A stretch of DNA of 64,000 bases from Ahaetulla prasina (taxonomy: Eukaryota; Chordata; Lepidosauria; Squamata; Colubridae), in the NCBI RefSeq assembly GCF_028640845.1, contig NC_080540.1, positions 230,252,794 through 230,316,793 of the forward strand. The letters run 5' to 3'. How positions within the stretch are numbered: the stretch's first letter is position 1; each line of letters opens with the position of its first letter. Both the position numbers and the translations under genes were made by a program. The notes beneath the pieces are model-generated. The model saw only the letters and a program-made list of their open reading frames with translations, searched no databases and was not told the origin of the DNA. Shown here one piece after another: positions 1-20,335 of this stretch.

Positions 1-494
1 TTGGCATTGCAGAGATCTTTTTTCCCCCTGAAGGATTCTGCCATGCATAAGGGGAGGAAATTTGGGTGTCACTTGCACTGGAGTCAGAAATAGCCCTTTC
101 CTCCCATGTATTTCATGCCTCATTCTCACCTCCCCCAATTTGATAATAGGAAAAAGAAAGACTGGACACACAACAACTAAATCTATATTTTTGTATTCTA
201 GTTATTTTTTTTAGACTTTATATTCTACTGACGATTGAGGTCTCTATTTTAGCCAGACTTAACCAAATAATCTAAACCAAGGATTTTTACCTGGAAATAT
301 GCTTAATTTTTGTGGTGGTGGTGGGTTTCTGTATAAATGCCATTTTTATGACAATTCCAAAATAGTTTTACCATCTTTTGATTACTATTAGTTTGCAGCC
401 AATAAAATATTATGAAACTTTTAAACCACTTTTTGTTTTAAAACAACAAAATGAAAAATTCTATGATTATAATTTTCAAAACATACATTATCTA

Positions 495-2371
<1,877 letters not shown>

Positions 2372-2379
2372 CTTCAAAG

Positions 2380-2587
2380 CAGTGGTGAAATCCACTTACC
2401 TTTGCTACTGGTTTGGGAACGGGAGCGCGCTATGCGCGCACCTCTTCTGCACATGCACAGAGCCTTCTGCGCATGCACAGAGGGTCAAAAATGGGACGTA
2501 ATGTCGTCTTGGCAGGTGGGCAGAGCTTCCCGTCACCGGTGCTACCAATTCATGTGAGCTGGATATATCCGGCTTGATTTCACGCTG
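2380..2587. mobile_element. hAT-like non-autonomous element with 8-bp TSD
   Basis: The ends are imperfect inverted repeats: CAGTGGTGAAATCCA on the left, TGATTTCACGCTG on the right. It is flanked by the exact 8-base duplication CTTCAAAG (2372-2379 and 2588-2595). The interior is CpG-rich and contains GCGCATGC-type repeats, unlike its AT-rich surroundings. It lies in a TRPM3 intron about 290 bases downstream (in transcription) of the TRP-domain exon. It belongs with the CAGTGGTG-ended elements at 52224, 56400 and 60254. Confidence 0.75.
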
Positions 2588-2844
2588 CTTCAAAGGTAAT
2601 TAATTGTATGATAGATGGATGAATGCAGCTTCCTACGAATTTGCTTTAAGCCTTAGATTTCCAAAACTCACTTTGCAGACTATGATTAAGGAATGGTTCC
2701 AAATGTACAGTATCCCAAAGGCTGCTGTACTACAAAACCACACATACCTCCTGGTTGTGTATTCCTCAGCTGAAATTGTTGTTTGCTCATGGGTGGTCCT
2801 GTATCTAAGTGATGCCAGTACCCTCATGAAGCATAATGGCTTTA

Positions 2845-7904
<5,060 letters not shown>

Positions 7905-9075
7905 AAAGACGGTGTTGGCAGGGGGGCAGAGATCGATCGCGAGGCACCTCACGTGTGGGGTGCCGCAGGGGTCGATTCTCTCGCCTCTCCTGTTCAACAT
8001 CTATATGAAGCCACTGGGTGAGATCATCAGTGGTTTTGGGGTGAGGTACCAACTGTATGCTGATGATACGCAGCTGTACTTTTCCACCCCAGGCCACCCC
8101 AACGAAGCTGTTGAAGTACTGTCCCGATGTATGGAAGCCGTACGGGTCTGGATGGGGAGAAACAGGCTCAAGCTCAATCCCTCCAAGACGGAGTAGCTGT
8201 GGATGCCGGCACCCCAGTACAGTCAGCTGCAGCCGTGGCTGACTGTTGGGGGCAAGTCATTGGCCCCGATGGAGAGGGTGCGCAACTTGGGCGTTCTCCT
8301 GGATGGGCGGTTGTCTTTTGAAGATCACTTGACGACTGTCTCCAGGAGAGCTTTTTATCAGGTCCTCCTGATTCGCCAGTTGCACCCCTTCCTTGACCGG
8401 GATGCCCTATGCACGGTCACTCATGCTCTTGTTACCTCTCGCTTGGATTATTGCAATGCTCTCTACATGGGGCTCCCCTTGAAGAGCACCCGGAGGCTCC
8501 AGCTGGTTCAGAATGCAGCTGCGCGGGTGATAGAGGGAGCAAGTCGGACCTCCCATATAACACCAATCCTGTGCAGACTGCACTGGCTGCCTGTTGGTTA
8601 CCACCTTTAAAGCGCTCCATGGCTTAGGACCGGGTTACTTACGGGACCGCCTACTGCCACCGTTTGCCTCCCACTGACCCGTGCGCTCTCACAGAGAGGG
8701 ACTCCTTAGGGTGCCGTCAGCCAAGCAATGTCGGCTGGTGGCCCCCAGGGAAAGGGCCTTCTCTGTGGGGGCCCTACCCTATGGAATGAGCTTCCCCCTG
8801 GACTTCGCCAACTTCTGGACCTTCGGCCTTTCGCCGCGAGCTTAAGACCTATTTATTCATCCGTGCGGGACTGGCATAGAATTTTAGTTGTTTTTAGGGT
8901 TTTAAATTTTTAAATGAGGTTTTGGGATTTTAAAAGTATTTTTAGATTGGGCTAATTTAAATAAGTTTTTTAATTAATATTTTATTCTACTGTATGTATT
9001 TGATTGTTGTTTTTATTTTGCCTGTTCACCGCCCTGAGTCCTTCGGGAGAAGGGCGGTATAAAAATTAAAATATT
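7905..9075 (+). mobile_element. CR1/L2-type LINE, 3' half of reverse transcriptase and 3' end
   Basis: The translation contains VPQGSILSPLLFNIYM, the active-site block YADDTQLYFS and RNRLKLNPSKTE, followed after a stop and frame changes by LVTSRLDYCNALYMGLP and RRLQLVQNAAARV. These are hallmarks of CR1/L2-clade reverse transcriptases. The 3' end carries a hairpin (CGCCCTGAGTCC...AAGGGCGGTATAAAAAT) and an AAAT-rich tail. The 5' side is truncated near 7905. Stop codons and frameshifts make it inactive. It lies antisense to TRPM3 in an intron. Confidence 0.9.
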
Positions 9076-10199
9076 AAAAAAATAAAATATTTTTAAAAAA
9101 TGAATTGTTCTTATAGGTGGGAAATACCACCTATAGGGGGTATAAGGGGAAAAAGAAGCAAAATTCAAATTGCTGCATAGTTTTCATCAGAATATTGAAA
9201 ATCATCTTTGTTTTATGATACTTGTTCATGACATCTGGTTTTGAAAAGTCAATAAAAGATTATTTTCTTATTTTGTGTCAGATAATTTCTCTTCCCACCC
9301 ACATCGTTCGTCTTTTTTGTATCATCTTAATTAAATTGTTTTTATGGCTAATAAGTGACCTCTAGAATTGGTATCAGCAAAAGAATGAGGTGAATTGGCT
9401 GTGCCAACCTACTGTATATTATCAAGTTAGTTGTTTGATTTGGATCACAGATTAAATAATACATTATATGGATGGATTATTTCTCTAGAAAGAGCAGGAC
9501 TTTCAGAAGGGGCTACATTTGGATAGTGTATGGAGCACACATATATTTTAATGAGCAATTTGTTTGAATCTCGGCATTCATAAAATATTATATTTTATTA
9601 ATGTGTGAAATGAATACCTTAAAACTGAATGGATGTTGAATCATCTTTATGAGCAAATGCATGACCAGTTACAACATGCAATTAGTGCCTAATTATGGAT
9701 AAATTTATTTATAAAACATCTCTCTAAAAATTACATCTGATATTAATAAATTAATTCTGTCCTCAAAAAGGAATAGAAATATGCACTGTGCAATAAGACT
9801 GAATTATTTCCACTATTTAGTTCTAACAAAGGATTTAATTCATTTGATTTACATGCTGTTAAATTAACACCCTATTTTAGCTTTCCTTTGGAGTTTCAAA
9901 GGTTAATTTCATTATATATTAAATAATTATAAATTAAATAAACTATGAAATATTGACATGATCTGTCTGGTGAATAACAGATAATAGATTTTGATTATTA
10001 GGAAGATTTTATTTTATATTTCTAAATTACAAGACCTGTGATGTATGTTTATGTTTTTCTTTTGTTAAGATTGATGGTTCAAGCAACAAAATCATTATCA
10101 TCATCTATTCAAAACATTAACAACATTTGAGAATAGTTAGACTTTTTCAAGAAATATCTCTATTAGAATAAAGCAATTCTGAATGCACTGTTAAATTTA

Positions 10200-10620
10200 T
10201 TTATCTATGTATAAAATGTATTTGTTGCCATCTTGTATCCAACAACTCTGGGAGGTTTACAACATAGAAAAATATTAAAATCATAGCAGATAAAATCATG
10301 GACACAAGATGGCAAAGAGGGGAGCTGGACACAAGGGGAGGTGGAGGTGGGATTGAATTTAATTAATCAACCACCTCCAGTATGAAGCTTCCCCATTGGG
10401 TCCAGAAGCCATATGTCTTGAGGCTTTTACAAAACATCAGGAATGTGGCAGCCAATCTCACCTCAGAGGGTAAGATGTTCCAGAGGGCAGGAATTAAATA
10501 ATAATCTTGATTTTGAAATAAATCATGTTTTGTTATTGACCTGTACTTCATTCTAATAATTGAGCCTTCACAGTAAAGAGCCCTTGGTTCTTGCCTAGTC
10601 ATTAACAAAAATAGACTTTT
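10200..10620 (-). mobile_element. LINE (CR1/L2 type) 3' fragment
   Basis: On the minus strand it encodes ALWNILPSEVRLAATFLMF followed by KSLKTYGFW. This corresponds to the LWNxLPxEVR...LKTYLF segment at the C-terminus of CR1/L2 reverse transcriptases. The region nearer 10200, with ATCCAACAACTCTGGGAGG, resembles the untranslated 3' end. It is heavily decayed and truncated. Confidence 0.6.
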
Positions 10621-12119
10621 ATATGAGGAAATAATCAAGCTTTGCATATTTATTTCAATATTTATCTATTTTTGTCAAATTCTTTTGTCCTCTTCCCCAT
10701 TTTCCTACTTTTTATTCCTAACACGGTTCGTTGAGTCTATAAAGTGACTAACACAGTCTTTAAAAATTGAACTGCTAAATTATTGGCAACTAAATCTAAG
10801 GGTTTTTTCTCCTAATCTAACTCTGTAACCTTCAGCCTCATTGATCCCTGGAGCAATCCAGTCTCTGAGATCATGAGAAAATCTATGATGTACTTAATTC
10901 TATTTTGTGTCTCTAAAATACCCCATAATAGCTAATGAGGGCTGACAGGAATTTGGAAAACTAAGAAAATCAATTAATACAAATATCTTTTAGAATAGGC
11001 TTTCCCTTCAGCAGGAGGCATGGTTAGCTTATAAAATTAATTCCTGTACTGGAATGAAATTTCTAACTTCCTTGGCTAGAAGTGATAAAACCAGGAATTT
11101 GCCCCTCTAAGGCAATGCAGAATTTTATTCAAATTGCAAATCTTCAGATCACCTTGCGGTAACCAAAGTAACAAAAAGAGAATAACTCAGGGAATTGTAA
11201 ATAATGCTACCAAATTCAGAAATAATGAGAGAATCTGAAAAATTATAAGAAAAGTTTGGGATGAATAAAATGTCCTCTCTTCTCTTTTGGGAATGAAAGA
11301 TTTAAGGTAGGAAATGTCTCTTGATTTCCATTCCACCAAGGCAAAGAAATTATCTAAATTTGCTTCTCTTAAGTTTGTAAGGGAGGATTCTGGATGAGAG
11401 ATGTTTTGATCACTATATCTATATATAGTGATCATCACTATATTAATGTTACTATGATGTTATAAGCAAATAATAAAGCTACTACGGTTACTCTTGCTAG
11501 TGTTAATAAATGAACAAATGCAGAGATAAAAGTCACTAGGGGAAGCCCTTTCCTAAACACAGTTGAAACAGCTGCTTTCCTTGAAGCTTAAATCGTTTGG
11601 GAAGCAACTTGCCCAAAGACTAGAAGGCTCACTGATGCTTCCCCAGAGCCATTTAGGGAAAGTATTCTTAGAATCCTCCTCTTTTCTTGAAAGAGAACTG
11701 CAGTTTTCACATTTCCAAAGTATCCTTTGCCAGGAATTCCTTGTTCGTTTAGATTATGTGAAACATTTGAACATGATTGGCTTAGAGAAGAAGAAAGGAA
11801 AGACAATCTTGATATGAGCAGTTAGTTGGAGAAATAAAATAACCTTATGCACAACAATGTTCTAAATTGGAAGTAGCATCAGCCCACCCTTGGGGATTAG
11901 TAAAACTCTGTCAAGTGCGGACTGAAGCAACTCTTTACTTCTGATTTAATGATAACCCATTGAATTCTGATGTTCAATGGTGAATAGTGTTACTTCAGCG
12001 GGCAGGCTGATTGGTGGCATTTATTCATCTTAGACGTTAATTTTCAGTATATCAAATTCTCATTTGGGTAATTTTTTGTCATTCTACTTCTCCAAATTTA
12101 TGAGTAAATCACACATCAT

Positions 12120-12175
12120 TTATCTTAGAATAGAACAACAGAGTTGGAAGGGGTCTTCTAGTCCAACCGCCTGCT
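12120..12175 (-). mobile_element. CR1 3'-end fragment
   Basis: AACAACAGAGTTGGAAGGGG with TCTTCTAGTCCAACC is the reverse of the typical CR1 tail (GGTTGGACTAGA...CCTTCCAACTCTGTTATTCT) in squamate genomes. Only about 55 bases remain. Confidence 0.6.
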
Positions 12176-12244
12176 TATTTGCTGAATTTTAATAGAGCAG
12201 ATACTTAGCAAATATGGATGGATTTTAGTTTATGTGCCTCTCTC

Positions 12245-12430
12245 GACAGTTCAGGCTAATAACCAGAAAGCTGGAATTTTAGTCCTGCCTTCGGCATGTA
12301 GCCTGCTGGGTGACTTTGGTGGAGTCATTCTTTGTCAGCCCTAAAAAGAAGGCAATGGCAAACCACTTCTGAAAATATTGCCAAGAAAACTAAAGTTGTT
12401 ATAAATCAAACATGACTCAAAATTACACTC
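12245..12430 (+). mobile_element. tRNA-derived SINE remnant
   Basis: The blocks CCAGAAAGCTGGAATTTTAG, CTGCTGGGTGACTTTGG and AAGGCAATGGCAAACCACTT, then TTGCCAAGAAAACT, match the SINE better preserved at 58869-59095 and at 62505-62853. The tRNA-like head is degraded and the promoter boxes are not intact. Confidence 0.55.
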
Positions 12431-15400
12431 AATCAATCATTGTTGGATGGAACAGCAAGCAATCGGAACAATACAGGATAGCAGCCCATCATGATTTCAG
12501 GTAGTTTTCCCATCCTATGCATATCTTAAATGGTCTGGGCAAGATGATAGGGTATCTAAATTGCCTATTATTCCCTGATGGGTAACAATTTTTCAAAATA
12601 CCATTCAAGATTCTCTTCCACACTGCCATTTTACTTTGTTACTTAAAAACTTTTAATTATAGACATGAAGGGATCACTAAGCTGTGCTCTCTTCCAAGTC
12701 AACAGTGAGAAGTCTAAAAACCAGATTCCATGAGTCTCAAATAGTAATATTCTTCGGAGTTTAAGGAATTACCATTTCTATAAGTGAAACTCAAAACTTA
12801 ACAGTACAATCCAGCCACCATACATATTGTTTTTCCCATTCCAAAATAACTTAAACTGATATTTATTTACTGATACCCCATCACCAGAACCCAATTACAA
12901 AAAACATGCATTGGCCCAGAAATCATTAAACGCTTTGTTTAAAAAAAAAAGTGATGAGGAATATAGGATACATTCATTGAATGGAGAGGCTGCCAGTTGA
13001 TGAGACATTGACTATTAATCTGGACAGCCAGATTTCATGCTTCACATACCAGTACAAAAGAATGAAACAAAAAGCCAAACCTATCTTAGAGTCTTACATA
13101 ATACTTGGTATATTTCTCAAATTCAGTGAAATATTTTATAAAATTAAAATCAAGCAAATAGTGAGAGAGATGTGGGTTTTTAAAAGGAACCCAGAATTTA
13201 TAACTAGTAACAAGTAATACCAATGCAAAGGAAAGGAAAGAAAAGCCTGAATCTATGTATGTATATAGCATACACTTTTAAATAAATGGTACTGAACTCT
13301 AAGATAGATGGATTGGTAATTCAGAAAGATAATAATTTGCATAGTAAGTTGTGGCTGATTTAGCTTAGGCTACTGTGGAGACTAACAGCTGTACATTTTT
13401 TTCAAAAAGTGAGAAAATAGTACCCTGAATAGATAAATAACAATATGTGGTTTAATATCCTCTCTTTCTGTGTGCAAAGATACATATTGTTCCATGAGAC
13501 ATCAATAATAAGTACCGTAGGTTGAATATAAAATATACAGAAGCAGAAAGATGGATTTACAAGTCTTAGATTAGCAGTTAGCATTTATTCATCCCCCCGC
13601 CCCCGATCTCAATTTTTTGTATGTTGGGACATTTTCTGACTTTTACATAACTTGATTGAGCAAAATTATCCTTTAAATGCAGTCAGACTATATTAGTTCT
13701 TTATGCATTTTGGATTTGGATTCTGTATAGAAATCTAACTGAGAAACAAACATTATCCTCTGGATATTTTGCCAAGCAATTAGCCAAAATCATAGGGATT
13801 TTTCATAGGCAGCTTGCATTATACTAGTGCTGACAAATTCTGCCTTCTCCGTTTGGATGGTGAGGTTAAAACAACATAGGGATTCATTAATTCTCAATTA
13901 ATTATCATCAAGTCCTCCAGAGGAGGGTGATACATGGCCATTCACAATCTGACTTTGGATAGTACAGTATGAAGCACTTCATGCTGAAATAATCTCCTTC
14001 ATTAGGAGTTCAGTCATTGGTGCGTATTTAAAACAGATGTAGTATATAGTTCTCTATTTCAGGTCTAAACATATGCTCCTCTGTTCAAAGAGAACTACAG
14101 CAAGCACTGCTCTTGTCATTTCCATTCTCCATTTTCAGGGTTCTAAACTAGAATCAGCACACGGCAAGAAAAAGCATGTTTTCCTCAGCCAAGTTGCTGT
14201 GGAACATGTTGCACTATGCCAGTAGATTTTTTTCTTTCAGTACAACAGCAATAAATGGCCACTTGTAGAGGAACAGACATTTTTGAAAAGAAATTCCACA
14301 GTCTGGGATTCTACTTCTCTCCCACTCCTTGGCTTTCCTAAACCCCAGATACAGAACAAAAAAGGAAATATGTAGTCAAGCAGAAAGTTAAAATCATGAA
14401 GGACTTTTGTTCATTTGAATTCCGCATTATAACAGAACAAAAAGGAAGGATAATTTGCAAGAGGAAATAAATAATTACTCTTTCTTTCTTTCTCTTTGGA
14501 GAATGATATGGGTTTCTTTTATCAATAGTAGAAAGAAAAGAGTATATATAAAGGTGTTTCAGCAAATGCTTCCTTCTGGCAGGCATATAAAATGAAGAAG
14601 AGGTTAAATAAAATGCAGCCATTTAAAAAAAAAAAAAAACCTCTTAAAATCTGAATAATTGGGAAAAACAATCTGCTTCTCTCTTTCTATATTGTATGTA
14701 ACTGAATTTTGCATTAGCCTGAGCTGTATTATAGAAGCACACTCATTCCTGAAAGAAACTTCTGACGTCACAATAGATCTATGGGAACAGCTGAAAAAGT
14801 TTCTAACTATACTCAGAGTGAATTTGAACCATTAAATGCCATCCTTGCGCTCTCAAGCAGAAGAGGTGAGTTAACTAGATTCTTCTTACATCCCTGTCTT
14901 TGCAAGCTCTTCTTGTTCATTCCTACAGCTCCAAAATTTCATATGAGCATGATCTGATCTGGCACATTACACAGCCAGCCATCAGGAAATGCATTAAAAA
15001 GGAACAATATTTGCAAAGGGCCAGGCAAATGAATTCTTACAACAACATATGTGGAAACAGATTCCAGGTTTGGAACACAAAAAATGAAGTTTCATATTTG
15101 TGTAACTCTCTCAGGCTTCTCCCAGATAATATGTAGGTGAAATTCTTGGAACAGTCAGCTTAATATCCCTAAATCACAATTAGGGAAACTGAGAATGAGA
15201 GAGTGGCTTCTTAAAGACACCTAGTGGCAAACAATGAAATCGATCCAGGGAATTCACAGGTTGCAGCCCAGTCCCTTAACACGATACCCCATCAATTCTA
15301 AATAAAGTACAAAGTGGTATATAGTCCTTATTTAATACATAGACAACACTTACAATATATTTTAAAATAACTATTATTTTACTAATATACCAAAACAGGG

Positions 15401-15887
15401 TGGTTGAAACAGGTCAAAAATGTGGCATAAATTAGTGTAATGCCACTGTAACTTCAACGCTGGGTAAAAATCTGGAATTGGTGCAGTAGCTTCTAGGATT
15501 GAACGGTCTATAAGCAAACAGGGTTTGTACATTCCACCATTAAACTAATGGACGGCAACTGATATAATCTGCACTACAAACTTAAGCTGGTGAAGACTCC
15601 TCAAATATGGACCTCATTGAGGAGTGCTTGGGACCTCTCAGCATACCAGTGATTCACAGGGAAAGGCAATGATTAATTAAAATGGTAAAACACTAAAGTA
15701 GATGTATACTTTGAGTATGATTTATATGTGAAAAAAAACAGGCAGCCTGGGTGGTATAGAAATGTTGATTTCACCTTCTGAGATTAACAGTTTAAATATA
15801 TCATACTTTCCTGTAATGTTTGAATCCTCTATCTTGAGCCATTTATTGAGAGTGTTAACAATAATCATGTAAGACATCACCTGATCA

Positions 15888-16497
<610 letters not shown>

Positions 16498-16569
<72 letters not shown>

Positions 16570-16600
16570 CCTACCTACCTACCTACCTACCTACCTACCA
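16498..16600. repeat. Microsatellite (ATCT)n then (ACCT)n
   Basis: About 17 ATCT units pass without a break into about eight ACCT units, a compound tetranucleotide array. The T to C change is shared by every unit in the second block, so the variant was probably amplified as a unit. Confidence 0.98.
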
Positions 16601-17500
16601 TCTATGTATGCACACACATACACATGTACAGGCAAACATTATGTGACTTTCAGTTTTAGTACAGAGAAAACTAGCCCAATGCATAACATAGCATAGGAGC
16701 TACTTGTTTCTTTGTTCTTGGATTAGATAGACATGCAGTCAAAAATTTCACTCCTATTATTACTGAAGTTCTCCTAACTTTCAACAAGTACCAAATCAAG
16801 TAATGCCTTTTAGAACCTTTTTATTGCATCATCTCACCCCGTAATATGTTTGAGTGGAAGCTGAGAATACATTTTATTATGCATCATTATCTGTTTTGTG
16901 ATGCACATGAATGTGTGAATCAGCCCTAAATTTTACTTTGAAGTCTCATTACTGGAACAGGTTTACTCTAGCCTGCAAACTTTATATTTCTGCCATTCCC
17001 AGTAAACTTCTATGTTTCCACATTTCTGAGAGAATGTGATGTGATGTAACTTTCAAATACTGCTAAGGAACTCATCTCACTCCACCTCAAGAATGCTTTA
17101 ATGCTTTCTTTGCAAAGTAAATCAAAGTTTAGGTATGCATGACAATAAAATAGATGCATTGCCCTCTTTTGATATGTGTGCAAAAAGAAATGGTTTTCCT
17201 CCCCTGTGCAATGGGTGTGGGACTGTACAAATATTTATATTTTGGCCTATGGCCTAGGCTACAATTAGCACTATCAAATGAGTCAGTTAACTAAGCTGCT
17301 TTGGTAGATGTTGGAATAAATCAACATACCAATGGTGTTCAAATGTTCAGATATTTTGAAATTGCACTCAGGGTACCTTTTACTATTAATCCTTTTTTTT
17401 TGGTCACAGTCATTCTACTTCCATTTTCATGTCTTTGCATTTTGTGACACCCCTCCCCCCCAGTTTTTTTTCTCTTCTATTCTGCTGTTTCCAAGTATTG

Positions 17501-17656
17501 CTTCTTCTTCTTCTTCTTCTTCTTCTTCTTCTTCTTCTTCTTCTTCTTCTTCTTCTTCTTCTTCTTCTTCTTCTTCTTCTTCTTCTTCTTCTTCTTCTTC
17601 TTCTTCTCTCCTCCTCCTCCTCCTCCTCTTCCTACTACTACTACTACTACCTACTA

Positions 17657-17689
<33 letters not shown>

Positions 17690-17690
17690 A
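17501..17690. repeat. Long (TTC)n with adjoining (CTC)n and (ACT)n microsatellite
   Basis: About 35 uninterrupted TTC units run from 17501 to 17607, then CTC units to about 17626, then ACT units broken once by CTACTATACT to 17690. On the transcribed strand of TRPM3 the main block reads (GAA)n. ORFs encoding poly-Ser, poly-Leu or poly-Tyr here are products of the repeat and not genes. Confidence 0.98.
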
Positions 17691-18092
17691 TCCCTGACTG
17701 GTTTCATTGCTAATCTACCACTGTAAATAATCCAGGTTTATATTAAATTAAATAGCCCAGTTTTGTATTTATTGCTTTTCCTCACATCTCAACCCCTTAC
17801 ACTTATCAACCCTACTGAAATGTATTATTCCTGCATAATTCAATGCTACACATGCAGCGAAGGCTCTGTGATAAAGAGATTCCAAAATAATGAATAAGGG
17901 TGTTAATTTTCTGCCATTTAAAATACTCCATCCCTTAAATATCAAGGGCAGACTTGAATGATCTTAATTAATTTTTATCCCACTTCCATCTGTGAGTTCC
18001 ATATCATCTTATTGAAATGTGAAATCTGTATCACATAGCTTAGCAATCTTTCCCAGACTTCCCCTGTAACCTCAGTATAGACAGATTGGAGG
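17691..18092. other. Intron, nothing assigned
   Basis: This is AT-rich intronic sequence between the microsatellite and the CR1 tail. I see no coding potential or repeat that I recognise. Confidence 0.5.
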
Positions 18093-18200
18093 TATCTTTT
18101 TTTTTATGTACACTGAGAGCATATGCACCAAGACAAATTCCTTGTGTGTCCAATCACACTTAGCCAATAAATTCTATTCTATTCTATTCTATTCTATTCC
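18093..18200 (+). mobile_element. CR1 LINE 3' tail running into (ATTCT)n
   Basis: ATGTACACTGAGAGCATATG, then AATTCCTTGTGTGTCCAATC and ACACTTAGCCAATAA, followed by about five ATTCT units (18171-18198). This tail with an (AATAG)n array on its complement is characteristic of snake CR1 elements, where it is known to seed microsatellites. Only the last 80 bases or so of the LINE are present. Confidence 0.8.
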
Positions 18201-18211
18201 TCCCACTACAA

Positions 18212-18817
18212 TAGTGGCCAAAATTGTGGAAACCTTTTGGGAAAAGTGTATTTTCTAAAACTAGCTAATAACACCACTTTTTTTTTTGAATAGTACCATA
18301 AAATTATATATCAATGGAAAGATAATTTAATCAAGAATGTAATGCAATAACTTTTATGAAGGATTTGCTATTAGAATAGCAATTACAGTATAAGGAAGAA
18401 AAATGAAACACAGAGAAAAAACGAGATATACAAAAATTATCACCATAGAAAAAATGAGATATACAAAAATTATCATGTCAGTTAATACTTAGTTGGGAAA
18501 CCTTTAGCATGAATTACAGCCTTACAACCTCTTCCCATTGAGTGAACCAAGTCTTTTAGTTCTGCAGCTGTTATAATGTGAAACCAAGATTGAATTATTG
18601 CTTCTATTAACTGGGTTTTATTGTTGGGTCGCTTCTAACTAACAAGTTTCTTTAATTCCTTAGATTTTCAATTGGATTAAGGTCTGGGCTGTCCCCAGGC
18701 CATTCCAACAGTGGAATATGATTATCTTAAAACTCCCCCCCCCAAAAAAAGTGGTGTTATTAGCAATCAACCTCAAAACACACTTTTCCCAAAAGGTTTC
18801 CACAATTTTGGCCACTA
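18212..18817 (-). mobile_element. Tc1-like transposon, internally deleted, both ends present
   Basis: The terminal inverted repeats of about 38 bases begin TAGTGGCCAAAATTGTGGAA on the left and end TTCCACAATTTTGGCCACTA on the right. They include the outer TA expected for Tc1/mariner. On the minus strand the interior encodes LEWPGDSPDLNPIENLR, the conserved C-terminal block of Tc1 transposases. Only about 600 bases remain, too short for a full transposase, and frames are broken. A small tandem duplication of GAGATATACAAAAATTATCA lies near 18423-18472. Confidence 0.88.
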
Positions 18818-19487
<670 letters not shown>

Positions 19488-19764
19488 CTAGAAATGGAAA
19501 TGGAATAGCTTTTGGGTCAAAAATAATATGATGAATGATGTCCTGGATTATAATTTCACAATCTATTCACAGGACTACCTCAAGCCTTATGGAAGATGGA
19601 CATAAGAGCCAGCTAAGTAAGACAATGTGAAATAGCCTCGTTGGTTTTGTAACAGAGTTTTAGAATACAGTCAGGACCCTTGACTCTCTTTCCCGCACCT
19701 CTTGTCATTCCACTTATATGATCTGTACTTGAGGTCTATTTGTACCATTACGAATGTACCATCA

Positions 19765-19800
19765 CACCGTGTGTGTGTGTGTGTGTGTGGGTGTGGGTGT
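19765..19800. repeat. (GT)n microsatellite
   Basis: GT dinucleotides with GGGT interruptions. It lies beside the hAT-like GC-rich fragment at 19815-19985. Confidence 0.9.
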
Positions 19801-19814
19801 GTCTGTATTGGGTT

Positions 19815-19985
19815 GCTACCGGTTCACCCTGGATCGGGTGAACCAGTAGCGATGGCAGTGGGAGGCTCCACCCACCCGCCCAGATATCTATGCGCATGTG
19901 CAGAAGTGTTGCATGCACATGCACGCGCACACCCACGCATGAGCAAGCTGGTAGCAATGGGACTTGAATCCCCCTACTGGGGTGT
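19815..19985. mobile_element. Fragment of hAT-like GC-rich element
   Basis: CTACCGGTTCACCCTGGATC, CAGTGGGAGGCTCCACCCAC and GCGCATGTGCAGAAGTGTTG closely resemble the interior of the element at 52224-52530. It lies between two simple repeats ((GT)n and TATG-rich) and no target duplication is visible. Confidence 0.55.
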
Positions 19986-20063
19986 GTTTGTGTGTGTGTG
20001 TTTTTGTGTCTATGTATATGTATGTATATGTATATATGTATGTAAATGTATATGTATATGCTC

Positions 20064-20335
20064 TTTAGAAGGCCAGAGCCTGAAGATGAAATTGAAATAC
20101 TTTGGCCACCTAATGAGAAGGAAGGACTCACTGGAGAAGAGCCTAATGCTGGGAAAGATTGAGGGCAAAAGAAGAAGGGGACGACAGAGAACGAGGTGGC
20201 TGGATGGAGTCACTGAAGCAGTAGGCATGAGTTTAAATGGACTCCAGAGGATGGTAGAGGACAGGAAGGCCTGGAGGAACATTGTCCATGGGGTTGCGAT
20301 GGGCCGGACACGACTTTGCAACTAACAACAACAAA
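20064..20335 (+). mobile_element. RTE-BovB LINE 3' end
   Basis: The plus strand encodes MKLKYFGHLMRRKDSLEKSL, LGKIEGKRRRGRQRTRWLDG and RKAWRNIVHGVAMGRTRLCN. This is the C-terminal end of the BovB reverse transcriptase, nearly intact over about 80 codons. The 3' end is AACTAACAACAACAAA, the short ACA-rich tail of this clade. It is 5'-truncated and antisense to TRPM3. BovB is well known for horizontal movement between squamates, ruminants and other hosts. Confidence 0.93.

Noticed and set aside
17332..17713. Long ORFs of 121 and 94 codons
   Set aside because: They are translations of TTC, CTC and ACT microsatellites into poly-Ser, poly-Leu and poly-Tyr. No gene is supported.
19702..20325. A 207-codon ORF starting MSFHLYDLYL
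   Set aside because: It is a fusion of a GT microsatellite, an hAT-like fragment and the BovB end. Only its last 85 codons or so are meaningful, as BovB.
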